This document shows, in pieces, positions 1 to 10,833 of a DNA stretch of 64,000 nt. The DNA is from Suillus spraguei (lineage: Eukaryota; Basidiomycota; Agaricomycetes; Boletales; Suillaceae), in NCBI GenBank assembly GCA_016800925.1, contig JABCPU010000185.1, forward strand, positions 62,001 through 126,000. Direction: 5' to 3'. Below the pieces are notes generated by a model. The model saw nothing but the letters and a program-made list of their open reading frames with translations. It did not search any database and was not told the DNA's origin. Position 1 is the first letter of the stretch. Every line of letters begins with the position of its first letter. The position numbers were made by a program, and so were the translations under genes.

Positions 1-1
1 G

Positions 2-100
2 AACAGCTCATGTCCCGTAAAAGAGAGTTCGCTCTCCCATTCCGAGGAAGAGGAGCCAGAGAAGGAAGATACTGATGCAGGAGACCAGGATGAAGCATAG
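2..100 (+). CDS. 3' end of an unknown gene (acidic C-terminus)
   Basis: Frame 2 is open from the window edge and ends at a TAG at 98-100. The peptide is about 32 residues, with a Glu/Asp-rich stretch (SEEEEPEKEDTDAGDQDEA). The rest of the gene lies outside the window, so no function can be assigned. The acidic tail fits a nuclear or chromatin protein, but that is only a guess. The reading could also be chance, since it is short. Confidence 0.4.
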   Translation, partial: NSSCPVKESSLSHSEEEEPEKEDTDAGDQDEA

Positions 101-507
101 ACGTTTACTTTTCTCCCTGCTTTCTATGCCCTTCCACATCCCCACTTATTGCTTCCTCAAAGAGCATGAAGACACTATGTTTCGCTCGCGTATTCCCTAT
201 GTATCATCGGTACCCCACCCCATGCCTTCCAGATTCAATGCTTGGCTACCCTTCCCTGATCTGTAGTCCGTTGTTGTTTGGAATCTGTTCTGTTTTGTAT
301 CAGTAACTACATATATAGTAGGATCCGTTCATCGTACATCCATCTGTTCGTGTTCCGCACTATCTATATAATAATTCTGGAACGTTGGTGTGATGTGACT
401 TGTGACTACTTCTGTGAATGTGCGCATGGTCGCGTTTGTAGCTGGACGCGTCCAGACTCCATTTCACGCGTTCATCATTCTGTTCAGAACTTCGGCTCTG
501 ATCAAAA
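101..507. other. Intergenic, 3' UTR of the upstream gene and POL12 promoter
   Basis: No convincing coding sequence is seen. Short open frames are present but have no recognisable domain. The stretch most likely holds the 3' UTR of the truncated gene and the POL12 5' region. Confidence 0.5.
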
Positions 508-2749
508 ATGTCTTCCTTACGCAGCGACATTTGCGAATGGCTCGGAGCTACAGACTTGGAGGAGGACTCAGAAGCCCTGATAAACGAATGTACGATATCA
601 TAATTTAATCCACAAAAAATAATCAATACAGTTATTGAACGCGCTCTACAGGCGTATCTATATGCCAGATGTACAATCTAACAGCAAAGGACCTCCAATA
701 TAAATGGGAAGCTCTCTCGTACGGTAAAGCGCAGACAATCCTCCGCTTTACACGCGAATCTGCAGCAGACGTGAAGGCCCGAATTCAGCGGGAGATACAA
801 GCTAAAAATGCTAGTAGTGTGTCAAAGTCAACGGCGACCGGCTTTGTGCGCGGCAAGCTAGCAAATTCTGCGAAATTTGTGGGGGTAACTGCTAAGGGGC
901 TTACTGGGCCGCTCAAGGCTGCGGCCCAACCGCCGAAAGCCCTTTTCGGAGGCATGACGAGCGTGCTTGTGAAGACTGAGCAGGATTTTGATGGCCCGAT
1001 CGCCAGTTCGAGTAGGGTCACTTTTGTGGGTCAGAAAGATGCTAGACAAAATCGCGCTTGTGAGTGTTAATTGCCATTACCCCAGTCTTCTCCGCTCATC
1101 TAGCCCAAGATCGGTACATGTATGAAACGTTGGGCGAACGAAGTGAAAGTGCGTATGTATCCGGCAAACCTTGTGGATGCTGCTCCAGCTGAGACTTTCT
1201 CTAGCTCTGGACACACAGCTCGATGGGTTTGGTGAACTCATTCTGAAACATTATCGAGATGTCGGTCAGTTGGGTCATCCTGGTGTTTTCTCCGAGGTAT
1301 GAGTGCTTTGACAACTCGTTTTTTTTTAGCTGATTTTTGGTGCAGGAATTTTGTGTTGTTGTGGGCCGGATCGTGCTAGACGCTGAGGCTTCTGGTTCAG
1401 GCGTCAAGTTGAACGATCAGTCGCTGATTCTCGAAGCATCGCGAGCGCACGGTGATGGACTCCGTGTGCCTCTGCAACTCGCGCCAGATCTCAAGATCCG
1501 AGGAGGGTATAAAGGTTTGGGTGGTGTGGGTCTGTTTCCTGGTGCAGTTGTCGCACTCAAGGGGCGCAACGGTGGTGGGGGTTATTTCATTGCATCTGAG
1601 ATTCTTGCTGTGAGTGTTACAAGTTTCTGGCTTTCTTGTTGAGATACGAAGTACTTTGCGCAGATACCCCCGATGCCAGCGTCTCCTATCCCACCGAGTA
1701 ACGTGGCAGCAAGTTTCGACATGTGCATAGCATGTGGACCATTCACTCCAGATGCTAACCTCGACTACAAACCATGGAGAACTTTCATCAACAACCTCAA
1801 AGCATCAAAACCTGCTGTTGTCTTAATCGTATGCACAATCGTTGTTCAACTTAATATTTGAGTCTCACAATCCAATCAGCTCGGGCCATTCATAGACGCT
1901 ACACATACCCACATACAGGACGGCTTGGTTGACGAAACGCCATCAGACCTTTTCAAACGCCAATTTATCGCTCCCCTCTGCGATTTTCTTTCTCAGTCAC
2001 CAACAAGCACAGTCCTTCTCGTACCAAGCGTGAATGACATAATCAGCGACCACGCAGTCTTTCCTCAATGCGAGCTTGATGATGAGTTTCGTGGCGATCC
2101 AGTGGGTTTTTCGAGCGCTATTCTCCTATTGTCGACTCGGTAACTGAGTATTGATTTCAGCGGATACGGCTACTGCCTAATCCTGCTCGCTTCTCACTAA
2201 ATGGGATCTCGTTTGCTGTGTGCAGCGTGGATGTGTTGTATCACCTGCGGAAAGAGGAGTACTTCAGACGTGGAGAAGAAGTAGATTCTATCGTATGCGA
2301 ACCGGAGGCTGCTAACGACCCCATGTCCAATCTTGGCAGATATGTTTTGCAGCAGAGAAGGTGATATTTGCCATCATTCAACTTTCAGCAGCTTACATCT
2401 AATGTTCTATATAGCTTTTATCCGATATTCCCTGTTTCCTTGGACGTTGCACACGAAGTCAATCTTGACGTATCGCATTCGGCGGAGTTGAGAGTTGCCG
2501 AAAATCCTAATGATCCAGCTCCTGATGTGATGGTACTACCCAGTCGGTTGAAACACTTTTCAAAGGCGAGTCCGCTTCCTTAATACCGCCAAGTCGTCTC
2601 TTCAACATCTGCTGCAGGTCGTGGATAATTCAGTCGTCGTCAATCCGTCATATTTGACAAAAGGCACATATGCCACCCTCTCTTATTCCGGACAGGGAAC
2701 GGAACTTCCTAAAGATCGGATATCGGCAGATATTGCAAGGTTGTCTTAG
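508..2749 (+). CDS. POL12: DNA polymerase alpha subunit B (POL12/POLA2)
   Basis: Regulatory B subunit of the DNA polymerase alpha-primase complex, needed in the nucleus to start replication. Exon 1 begins at ATG 508 (MSSLRSDICEWLG) and splices near 590/652 into a frame reading CVSICQMYNLTAKDLQYKWEA, the conserved N-terminal block. Later exons, joined across short GT..AG introns, give RYMYETLGERSE, the OB-fold part VVGRIVLDAEASG..FPGAVVALKG (1337-1610), and the phosphoesterase-like domain: ACGPFTPD (about 1730), LGPFIDATHTHIQ (about 1880), LLVPSVNDI (about 2020), LLPNPARFSLNGISFA (about 2165), QQRSFYPIFP (about 2415) and VVNPSYLTKGTYA (about 2640). It ends at TAG 2747-2749. Motif order and spacing match the family from end to end. 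I see about eight or nine exons; exact junctions are inferred. Its neighbour downstream is convergent. Confidence 0.93.
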
Positions 2750-3031
2750 AATACCTCAGGTAACTGCTCGCATGATGTGGCGTCTTCTAATATAATTGCA
2801 TGTATTTTTTGATGACTGCCGCCACTGTGATCGAATCAGGGAGAACTGCGCTGACAGCATCGTCAGCTTGTTGTTTCTATCTCGAGTATCTCATGAGTCT
2901 TAGTGCCTTAAAACTAAAGTCCTAACTGGACAAGTAGTCGTCAACCGCCTACCATTGTCGAAGAAATTATCTTTCGCATGTGAAGCAATTCAGGTGGCTT
3001 CATGGGTGATGAATATGCACAACCCTCACTA

Positions 3032-3567
3032 TTACTTACTACTGATTGCCATCACATGTAACGAACATTCATTATAAGGAAAAGTCTTCTCGTCGTACAC
3101 CGATTTCGTTCGGGCTGCTAAGCAATAAACGATGACTGCACAGAAACCACCGTTGAATCCCAGTAATTGGAATGGTACCTGAAAAACATACGCTGCCGCA
3201 ACTTCAACGACTGACTGTAACATCAGCGGGTTGGATTGTGCTACAGATGCTCCGTAGCACTCTGTAGTGAATTGCGTTTCCCTGATGATTGAGAAAAAGT
3301 AAATCACCTTGAGCATTGCTGAAGTTCGGTTGCCTCATCGGTGTTAGTGGAGCGAGGGCTCTCTTCAAATAAACTAGCTAGAAGTATCAACAAAGAGATT
3401 ACAATACACAAGAACTCAAGATGTCCCGTACTTCCATTCAAAACCATTAGATAGTATGCTATGGCCCGCTCCGTGCTAAGGCAAGCCATCGATAGTTGCC
3501 AGGTAGCCTCATCATTCTCTGCTCCTGAGACAAAGAACATGATATCCCTGCAATCGCAGCCTACCAA
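3032..3567 (-). CDS. Possible membrane-protein exons of unknown family
   Basis: Two minus-strand open segments lie directly downstream of the large membrane-protein gene. The first (3567-3304) contains a strong hydrophobic stretch (LEFLCIVISLLILLASLF). The second (to the stop at 3032) contains another (VVEVAAAYVFQVPFQLLGF..FCAVIVYCLA). They could be extra 3' exons of the gene at 3570-6057 or a small separate gene. The gap between the two frames is only about 26 nt if spliced GT..AG, shorter than the other introns here, so the model is doubtful. I do not recognise the family. Confidence 0.3.
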
Positions 3568-3569
3568 TA

Positions 3570-6057
3570 TTAGACATAAGAGGGGCTGGTGACCTGTGAC
3601 ATTCGTTCTATGATCCAGGACCTCAGGTGAGAAACGTGAAAATCATTGGCCGCCAGTACGAGCCACGTGGCTAGGCAAAACATAGCGAACCAAACAGGAG
3701 ATGTAATCGAGACGACGACAATATCAGTAGTGTGGAAAATCAGGACGGACAATGCTGCAGCAAAGAACGCCATTCTGTCAAAGAATGAGCCGACGATCCA
3801 TGGAATGTAATCAGAAACGCACGCCCAGATCAGAAGTGCAAACGGCAGACTCAGCATGAGGATAAGGCTCTCGAGGCCAAGCATAGAACGGGACATCCCT
3901 GCCATGAAAGAGGCCTGTGGACATGGATAATACAAGCAATAAAATAGAAAGGAAACGTATCACCTCTTCAGCAGAACGTCGTCGGTTTTCATTAACTTGT
4001 CCAGCCAAAATTAGCGAGACCACCAACGAGCCCATGACACAGAGGGTGGACAGATATGTTAGAAGAGTCGCAGCCATCTCATTCTGGACAGGTTGAATCG
4101 TAAGAAAGCTGATATCAACAGCAAGCATCACAGTGGACTAACATGATCATTGATTGCGTACAATATGAAAACAGGACAACTTACGTATATTGTGTATCCA
4201 TTCCATTCAGTGGTAAGCCTATCAATGAAATTCTTCCACCGCGGCTGAACCACGGTTTCATCGACCCATATCCTGTGAATGCCCTTGCTTTGAGCATCAA
4301 ATGATCCAAACAAGACAATATTCATGACACGAAGGATCCAGTGGACGTTGGGTTTTCCGTATAACGATTGGTCTACATCAAGCCGTGCGCCTGGTTGTCC
4401 ACAAAAATTTACAAACTTGGCATTGCCTGGCAAAGCAGTCAGGAAATGGGCTATGCAGACCACTGGCCTGAACTCACAGAAAAGTCTCGTGAATCGGGCT
4501 GAAATTAGCAAACATATCAGAAGTGATCAACTGACCTTCCGTGATTAGACTCACCAGCAATCCACACAGAATGCTCGCGCTCTTTGTTAGCACTGCCTGA
4601 AAAAACAATCAACAATAACCCCTCAGCATCAGAGAACCATTCACTCATGAGCGAATCTACAAGGCCGAGCATACTATCAACCTCATCCGGAGCAAAGGGG
4701 GCTAGGCATGTTTCAGAAGTGATATTTTCTGTTGCAACTCAATTTTGGAGGGTGTAAAAACCGATTGTTCTTTTCTTACCTGCCTGAGCGAGCATGACAA
4801 TTTCTTTGAGTTTCACGACAACATCTTCCGGGAGGGAGCGTTTGTTTGGAAATAGTTCGATATGTTTCCTGCCAATATCATGATATATAAATCGCGCGAG
4901 GTAAAGAAGGACTGTAAAAAAGTAAGTGCGTGTACTTTGGTCGTGAGGGAACGGGCATACTGCTAGGAATCGTACAAACCAGTACTGTGATTCTAGTGCA
5001 TATCCTGGAGGCGACACAATTACAGAAGTTCGAATAAAAGATAACCCACGAAAAGAACTCACTAACGTGACTTTTACGCTCTACACCTCGAATTTTGTTC
5101 ATAAGGGGATCAGATATGTGGTCTTCGAACCAGAAAACAACGCGTTTGTCGTGATCTGCAAAGTAGTAGCCCCACATTTCTACACCATCAGTCATGACAA
5201 GCTCCAACACTAGCTCAGCGAGTGGATGCATATGTATATTTGCTTCGTGCGCTTTTCTGTACGCCTTCTCGACGGCTTCCCCTATTTTTGTAGCAGTTAC
5301 AGGGTTTCGAACATCGGCATCAGTGAAAACTCTCTGGTGCGCAGTATAAGTACTTTAAGTCATGTAGGAGTAAGCAGTAAACGCACTTGTTTCGGATAAT
5401 AGAAGAACAAAGCCCCTTCCGGATGCGTGAGCGGTTCCCAACCTGCTACAGTAGCAAGCTCCCTACAAGCCCATTTCAATCACGTCGCTGGCTCTCTCAC
5501 CGGCATGCTTACTCAGAACAATCGAAAGGACCTTTCTCAACCTTAAACGCTGCATACACACCTTTACTAAGAGTATGAATTAGAACGTCTACTCACTCGA
5601 AATATAATTTTGCATACACTTTAACATCCCTGTCGTATCGCCTGACTTGTTTTTCGGGTACAATGGGAACCAGAGTGATAACAGGTCCTGGCGCCGCAGG
5701 AGGTAGTGGTGTAGGGTTATGAGCTACGTTATTCGGTATTGCATTAAGCTCGCCGCCAGTTGATGACTGAAGACTCGTTCCAGTTTGGCTTCCTTGGCTT
5801 TGCGGAAGTGCTTTGACCAACGGCACAGCGAGGGTCACCGAAGGCGTCAGCTTGTCTTGGTCGACCACCGGCTGAGAGCTCGATGCTGAACCGGACCGTT
5901 TTTGAAAATCCCCTTCCTTTGCATTGAAAACAGATTGAAAGTGATGGATGAGTCGCAGTAGGACAGAGACGCTCCTGTACGAGTAAAATGCGGCCGTCTC
6001 GACAATGTGCTTCAGCCAGGAGATGAACATACGAATGTATCGTCCATGCATAATCAT
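3570..6057 (-). CDS. Agaricomycete multi-exon integral membrane protein, function unknown
   Basis: Member of a family common in mushroom genomes, without known function, built of a soluble N-terminal half and a C-terminal membrane half. It starts at ATG 6057 (MIMHGRYIRMF), followed by a Ser/Pro/Gln-rich stretch, then RYDRDVKVYAKLYF. Later exons give WEPLTHPEGALFFYYPKQ (about 5440-5385), ADVRNPVTATKIGEAVEKAY, MHPLAELVLELVMTDGVEMWGYYFADHDKRVVFW split over about 5231-5130, ELFPNKRSLPEDVV (about 4850), then FCGQPGARLDVDQSLYG (about 4370) and HRIWVDETVV. The membrane half (about 4130-3600) has several hydrophobic helices (VMGSLVVSLILA, LILMLSLPFALLIWACV, FCLATWLVLAA). Exons are separated by short introns, and the exact 3' end is uncertain. 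The name is by recall of homologous fungal proteins, not by search. Confidence 0.7.
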
Positions 6058-6424
6058 TGTAGAGAATAAGCCGAGCCAAGTACAGAAACTAGGGAACTTT
6101 GCCGAATTGTGAGCGAGAAGGTAAGAACAATAAGTAGTCTTGGATGTGTAGGATAATAAGAGTTCGGTCCAGTGCTGTCAATGCTTAACTACTTACATAC
6201 ATGGTTGGCGCACTGCACAGCAGTAATGTAATCACACCAGAGGTACTACTATATATTACTTTACATCACTTTTATATTGTTTTAAGACTTGCGCTCGCCG
6301 TCGAACTGACTTTGAAATCGGCCTGTGTGACATGTCATGACTTACAGTGACATTTGCGTGACTGCCGACTTCTGGATAGAATTGTAACATGAAACGGTCT
6401 CGCACATATTCATGTCGTCAACTT
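6058..6424. other. Intergenic region upstream of the membrane-protein gene
   Basis: No gene is seen. The stretch is AT-rich and probably holds the promoter of the minus-strand membrane protein. The tRNA-like array begins just to the right. Confidence 0.5.
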
Positions 6425-6435
6425 GGGGGAGAGAG

Positions 6436-6519
6436 TAACTCCTGGCTAAACTGGTTGTCACGACAGAATTAAAATCTGATTGCGCAGGTTCGAAACCTGC
6501 TGACAACAAGGTCTTTTTT
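6436..6519 (+). ncRNA. tRNA-like unit 1
   Basis: The anticodon-like arm is ACAGA (6463-6467), a loop ATTAAAA and TCTG (6475-6478), which would place UAA in the anticodon position. The T arm is perfect: GCAGG, TTCGAAA, CCTGC, with box B at 6487-6497. A run of six T at 6514-6519 could stop RNA polymerase III. The box A-like part is weak (CTGGCTAAACTGG). The acceptor ends do not pair, so a mature tRNA is unlikely. Confidence 0.5.
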
Positions 6520-6584
6520 AATCAGAACATGCCTTGATATTCACTGATGGATGGTCCTCCTCGGAGGCTTATCTTAACTCGTCT

Positions 6585-6667
6585 TGGCCAAGTGGTCACC
6601 ACAACAGAACCAAAATCTGTTCTTCTTGTACTGCGCAAGTTGGAAACCTACCGAATGACAGTTTTTT
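6585..6667 (+). ncRNA. tRNA-like unit 2
   Basis: This unit has the best box A (TGGCCAAGTGG, 6585-6595), as in class II tRNAs. The anticodon-like arm is ACAGA (6604-6608) and TCTGT (6616-6620) around ACCAAAA. Box B is degenerate (GTTGGAAAC, 6639-6647). Six T follow at 6662-6667. The acceptor stem is not formed. Confidence 0.5.
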
Positions 6668-6730
6668 ATGTCAGAACGCACCTTAACATTGACTTGTGGA
6701 TGGTTGTCTTGGAGGTGCGTTCAACTAGTC

Positions 6731-6813
6731 TTAACCAAGTGGTCAGTGAGACCATAACAGAGTTAAAATCTGTTCCTCTTGGAGTTGGTTCGAAACCTGC
6801 TGACAATATTTTT
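6731..6813 (+). ncRNA. tRNA-like unit 3
   Basis: The box A-like segment is TTAACCAAGTGG (6731-6742). The anticodon-like stem ACAGA/TCTGT (6757-6773) encloses GTTAAAA, giving UAA in the anticodon position. Box B is intact (GGTTCGAAACC, 6787-6797), followed by five T (6809-6813). As in the other units, no acceptor stem pairs. Confidence 0.5.
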
Positions 6814-7059
6814 GCGGTGTATAGATCTTCAGAGGTCCATCTTAACTTAGTAGGCCCACTGGCAGCCCATGCCGAAGCCTCCTTTTTATGTCTGTCCATG
6901 AAAAGGAATTCGCCCCGCGGGGGTCGTCTCAGAAACATAAAATGTACCCAAAGTGTGTACGTGACAACTTAGATTCTCGACAGACGTTTGACAACAGCCC
7001 TCCCTACTAACGTCGCTGGGAGTCGGAAACACAATTCTTTGTGATGTTCATAAAAATAC

Positions 7060-8245
7060 TTATACCGCTTTGAAAGCATCGCCCACTGCCTTAATACAGT
7101 CATCAGCTTGCTGCTTCCCAATCTTCAGCGCAGCATCCATCCCAAGAATATGATGCGGTGCTCTTGGGTAAACCTTTACCTCTACCTTCACCCCAAGCGA
7201 CTTTAACTTCTCGCCATACGCGATTCCTTCATCCCGCAGAATGTCGAGTTCGCAGACCCCGATGTATGCAGGCGGAACCCTTGCAAGAAAAGCATCCGAC
7301 GCGAAGATGGGCGAGTTGTCTGGTTCTGTCCAAGTCGCAGGGTCAGGAAGGTACATGTTGCGGAACCACATCATTCGCCCTTCGCACAACCAAACAGTGT
7401 TCTGGCACTCCTTCCAAGACGGGTATCTCTCGTCAGTGACGGATGCCGTGTTGTCGATCACTACGAGTTGGTGAGAGAGACGGATGTCTGTAGTGCTATA
7501 TGCTTACCAGGCACAATCAAAAGCTGGAAGATGATGGGAATAGGAGGTGTAAGTTCTTGCGCCTTGAGACAAGCGATTGCAGCTAAATTGCCGCCACTGA
7601 CAAAAGTTGATGCTTCATCATATGGAATGAGATGATACGCACCTGGACGACCCTCCGACCGCGATTTTGTTCACGTTCGCATTGAACTCTGCCTTTCCGT
7701 TGTAATAAATAAATTTCAATGCATCAATCGTGTCCTCGACTGCTGCAGGATATGGGTTCTCGGGAGCCAAGCGATAGTCCAAGGCCACCGAAACACAGTT
7801 GTTCTCTTAAACGCAGTTAAGTTCCAGTCCGACAGTGATCTTCACTGTCCGACCTCACCTTTGCATTGACGTGATATGAGCGAATTCAAAGTGTCGATAC
7901 TTCCAAGCGTCCATCCGCCTTAGGACTCTTAGCTAACTTTCGCCAAATGATTAATAACTGTTTACCTCCATGAATATATAGTAACACGGGCCAGCCTTCT
8001 GGAGGAGGGGCTCCTTCGGGTATGAAAGCCCGAATCTTACAATTCTGCAGACTGATATCCTTGACAGCCCCTACTGTCCTGACAGGCGAGCCACCGGGGA
8101 TGTAGGGCGCCTTCCTGATATCTGGATGCCAAGGGATTGTGTGCGGGGGCACGCGGTGTGCTATATGGGTGTTATGTAACGCGACGTATTCAGGGTCGAG
8201 GCGGGGAAGAATGTCAGGGTGGATGGCAGAGGGAAGGTCTGACAT
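7060..8245 (-). CDS. Alpha/beta hydrolase fold-3 esterase (HSL family)
   Basis: Carboxylesterase/lipase of the hormone-sensitive-lipase group. It acts on short acyl esters; the true substrate is unknown. The start is the ATG at 8245 (MSDLPSAIHPDILPRL); an earlier TTG codon is not used. Splicing joins LLYIHGG to GWTLGSIDTLN, giving the oxyanion-hole HGGGW motif. Further exons give VALDYRLAPENPYPAAVEDTI and a nucleophile elbow VGGSSSGGN (serine elbow of the GDSAGG type, split by an intron near 7640). The last exon carries the acid (CELDILRDEG) and the histidine (PHHILG) near the end, so the triad is complete. The stop is at 7060-7062. No signal peptide is seen, so it is probably cytosolic. About five exons. 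Confidence 0.9.
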
Positions 8246-9123
8246 GGTGTTGGTGGGGCTCAGGATTACAAAATGCAATGAAGCAAGATAGTCCCGTGGA
8301 GCCAGTACTTGAAGGTCCCATTCTCATTGTAATCGGAGTCGAGGACACATGACATGAGTTATAATTGACCAAGATAAGAGTTCCCAAGTTGGGGATTAGA
8401 GATACACCGAAGGCCTACTCGCATTTGATCTTGTTTACTAACCATCGGAAGACCGCTCCTTCTTTATGGATTTTTCGCTCACAAGTCACAATTTGTGAGC
8501 ATACAATCTAGGCAAGAGCAAATTATAGGCAACGGCAGCAAAACAGGCGGATCCCATGTTTATTGGACGATAGTTACCTGCCAGCACCAAGCAGAAGAAA
8601 AGGAAAAGTAGAGTGACCATAGTCTGATTTTGAAGGATGTCGCTGAGGGACAAGCAGGGAGGTCCATCTGTAGAGTCAAATATTCGCTAATTTACTAAAC
8701 TTGAGTGAAAAAATTAAAGTCGGCAAAACGTTGGTCCAGGTTCTCTTTCAAGACGACCTCATGATCACAACTGCGTTGATGCAGTACGGGTACTATGGGA
8801 GCATGTCAGTTGTCGTGATATGTGAATGGGAGGAAAGCAGTATTCTCTGCAAGTTACAGTGTTGTCTGTTGTTCGTAAGTCATCAGTGCCGTCGTTGAGG
8901 TTGATTGATTGAGATGTTAAGCGGATTACACAAAAGATACAATATACCGATGAGGAAGAGGAGGGTGAAGAGCTCCAGGAGACGAGAAAACTTGCTAATT
9001 TGTGCGACGATTTTCCAAAGACTACTGCAGGATATATGTTTGCAGGGTGCTTACCGTTTGGTTGAGCAGGATAGTCAAGAATTTGCTATTCACTACACCT
9101 GAAAGCAATACATTCTTTCGCAA
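8246..9123. other. Intergenic: esterase promoter and lyase 3' region
   Basis: About 0.9 kb without a supported gene. Two small open frames (near 8701 and 8905) begin with TTG/ATT-like codons, and neither shows a known domain or splice pattern. I see no repeats or RNA genes here. Confidence 0.5.
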
Positions 9124-10700
9124 TTAACCTACATTAGGAATTTCCAAGCCAGCTGCCTTGGCTACCCGAATAATATTCTCAGCCTGGCCGATGTATAAGA
9201 CACTTCACTAAACAAGTAACCGTACGGACTCACCTGCTTCAACATTGGAGCATCGATCATCTCTTTACCGCCCCCCTCCATCTCTAGGCCAAAGGCACCC
9301 TTTTGAGAGGAATGCGCGACTTCCATCTGGTGGAAAATCTTTGCTGCGCGAAGAATTTCTATGCGAGGACGTTGGTCAAAGTTAAATTTGGGTGGAGATG
9401 ACGCACCCTTCTCCGTAGGAACAAATGTCGAATGAATGATATCAACCTGTGTGGGGTGAATGGCTTGCTAGAAGGGATAGTCGTACGTGTTCCGATTTAA
9501 AACAAAACATCATTTACCTTGCCGTTGAAACCAAGCCTCCGGCCATCTTCGCATTCGTCTTTTAGGTAATTGAGGTCTTTGTAGTTAACGCAGACCTGTG
9601 ATGCTCAACTTTGAGGGATCATTTTCAGATATAGCGCTGAAAATCACGGACCATATCTATGGCATCCAATCCGAAAGCCTTGGCAGCAATTGCAATCTGG
9701 GACCGTACATAGAGAAGCTCGAGCCTCGAAGGCGTCCGCACCACCGAAGTATCAGCACAATCTGTATCCAAATGAGTTCTCTACTGTGCTCGAGTAGAAA
9801 AATATTATACAGTCTTCTGCTGCGAACTACAAATATATTTCAGCAACCAACTAGAAATGCTGGTAAAGAGGAAACATACAAGTAAAGCGCCCAACTTCCC
9901 ACCAGCATTTGGGCCATACTCCGAAGTCCAAGAAGCAATCTCCCCGAGATTCCACGCACTGCGGGCACTTTCGACACTCGCAACGATGCGTATGGGGAAC
10001 GGCGTGGAGGCTCTGGCCTGTGAAGTTCGGATGGCTCGTGAGACGTGTTGGAGGTCGCGGACAGAGTGGATCTTGGGTAGCACGAGTGTTCGGACGAAGG
10101 GTGATTTGAGCTGGAAGATGGCAGGCAAACGTCAAGTGGGGAATTTTTGAAAGTAGAGAATCACCTACGATTTCGGATATATCATTCTCAAAGAAAGGCG
10201 TGGTAATGTCATTTAGGCGGACTGCAATACGCTCGGGATGCGGAAGCCTGTGCTCTGGTGTGCGCTATCCAGCCGATTCCAGCGGGTGAAGTTTCAGGAT
10301 CGAAAGACGGAGAACGCAAAACGTACCAACGTACGCTCAGGAATGCACTCAACCGTTGTCTCGCACTGTCTTTGTCGTGAGGAGAGGGCGGCACGCTGTC
10401 TTCGAGGTCGTAAATGATAATATCGGATGGTGTGCTTAAAGACTTGTCCAGCATCCGGTCAGACGACGAAGGTACTGGTCATCATTCAGCTAAATTTCAA
10501 GACAGACATGTGCACGTCTAGAGCATACCGTAGAGATATGACCGACGCAGCGTTTGGTCAGTCTTGCCAATGCCAGCAGTACTCAGTGTACGTATGCACG
10601 AAGGACCATATCCGAGTCTCAGGCTCCTGCACACAGCATAGCTACGCGTAGGCGATGCAAGTCGCGTTAACAGCATCGACATTACGGCGTTCTGAAGCAT
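9124..10700 (-). CDS. HpcH/HpaI aldolase / citrate lyase beta-like (CitE/CLYBL-type) protein
   Basis: Member of the CitE-like TIM-barrel lyase family, which cleaves or forms acyl-CoA thioester C-C bonds (citramalyl-CoA lyase and malyl-CoA related enzymes). The ATG at 10700 gives MLQNAVMSMLLTRLASPTR, an Arg/Ser-rich, acid-poor N-terminus that suggests mitochondrial import. Motifs in order: SDRMLDKSL then DIIIYDLEDSVPPSPHDK (metal-binding acid in DLEDSV), HPERIAVRLND (substrate Arg), TLVLPKIHSVRDL, IRIVASVESARSAWNLGEIA (active-site Glu block), a segment reading ADTSVVRTPSRLELLYVRS, VCVNYKDLNYLKDECEDGRRLGFNGK, and QAIHPTQVDIIHSTFVPT. It ends in AAGLEIPNVG and a stop at 9124. Several short introns. 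The start codon lies only about 130 bp from the CWF19 stop. Confidence 0.88.
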
Positions 10701-10833
10701 TCTACGACCGCCTATTCGATGTTGGAAGTTCAACCGCTTGAGGGTTGGGCTTTACAGCCGTATCAGGGAGTGCACGGTTCCCGCGTTTGCATACGTAACA
10801 CAACAGAACAGCGAACAAGGTCAACATGCATTA

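Larger units (their letters stand above)
6425..6880 (+). repeat. Tandem array of tRNA-like (class II Leu/Ser-like) pol III repeats, period about 150 bp
   Basis: Three units repeat with box B-like sites at 6488, 6639 and 6788, so the spacing is 151 and 149 bp. Each unit has a box A-like segment, an anticodon-arm-like hairpin (ACAGA/TCTGT around a 7-nt loop), a box B (GGTTCGAAACC in units 1 and 3) and a T-run of 5-6 directly downstream. The 3' flanks of the units are also alike (a GGATGGT..TTGGAGG type segment), and a partial fourth unit seems to start near 6835. The 5' and 3' ends of the units do not pair as an acceptor stem, so these are tRNA-derived repeats or a tandem SINE head rather than working tRNAs. 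Confidence 0.65.

Noticed and set aside
6436..6813. Three functional tRNA-Leu/Ser genes
   Set aside because: The 5' and 3' ends do not pair into acceptor stems, box A is degenerate in two units and box B in one; listed as tRNA-like repeats instead.
8701..9102. Two short plus-strand ORFs as genes
   Set aside because: No domains, non-ATG starts, no splice pattern; they lie in the intergenic region.
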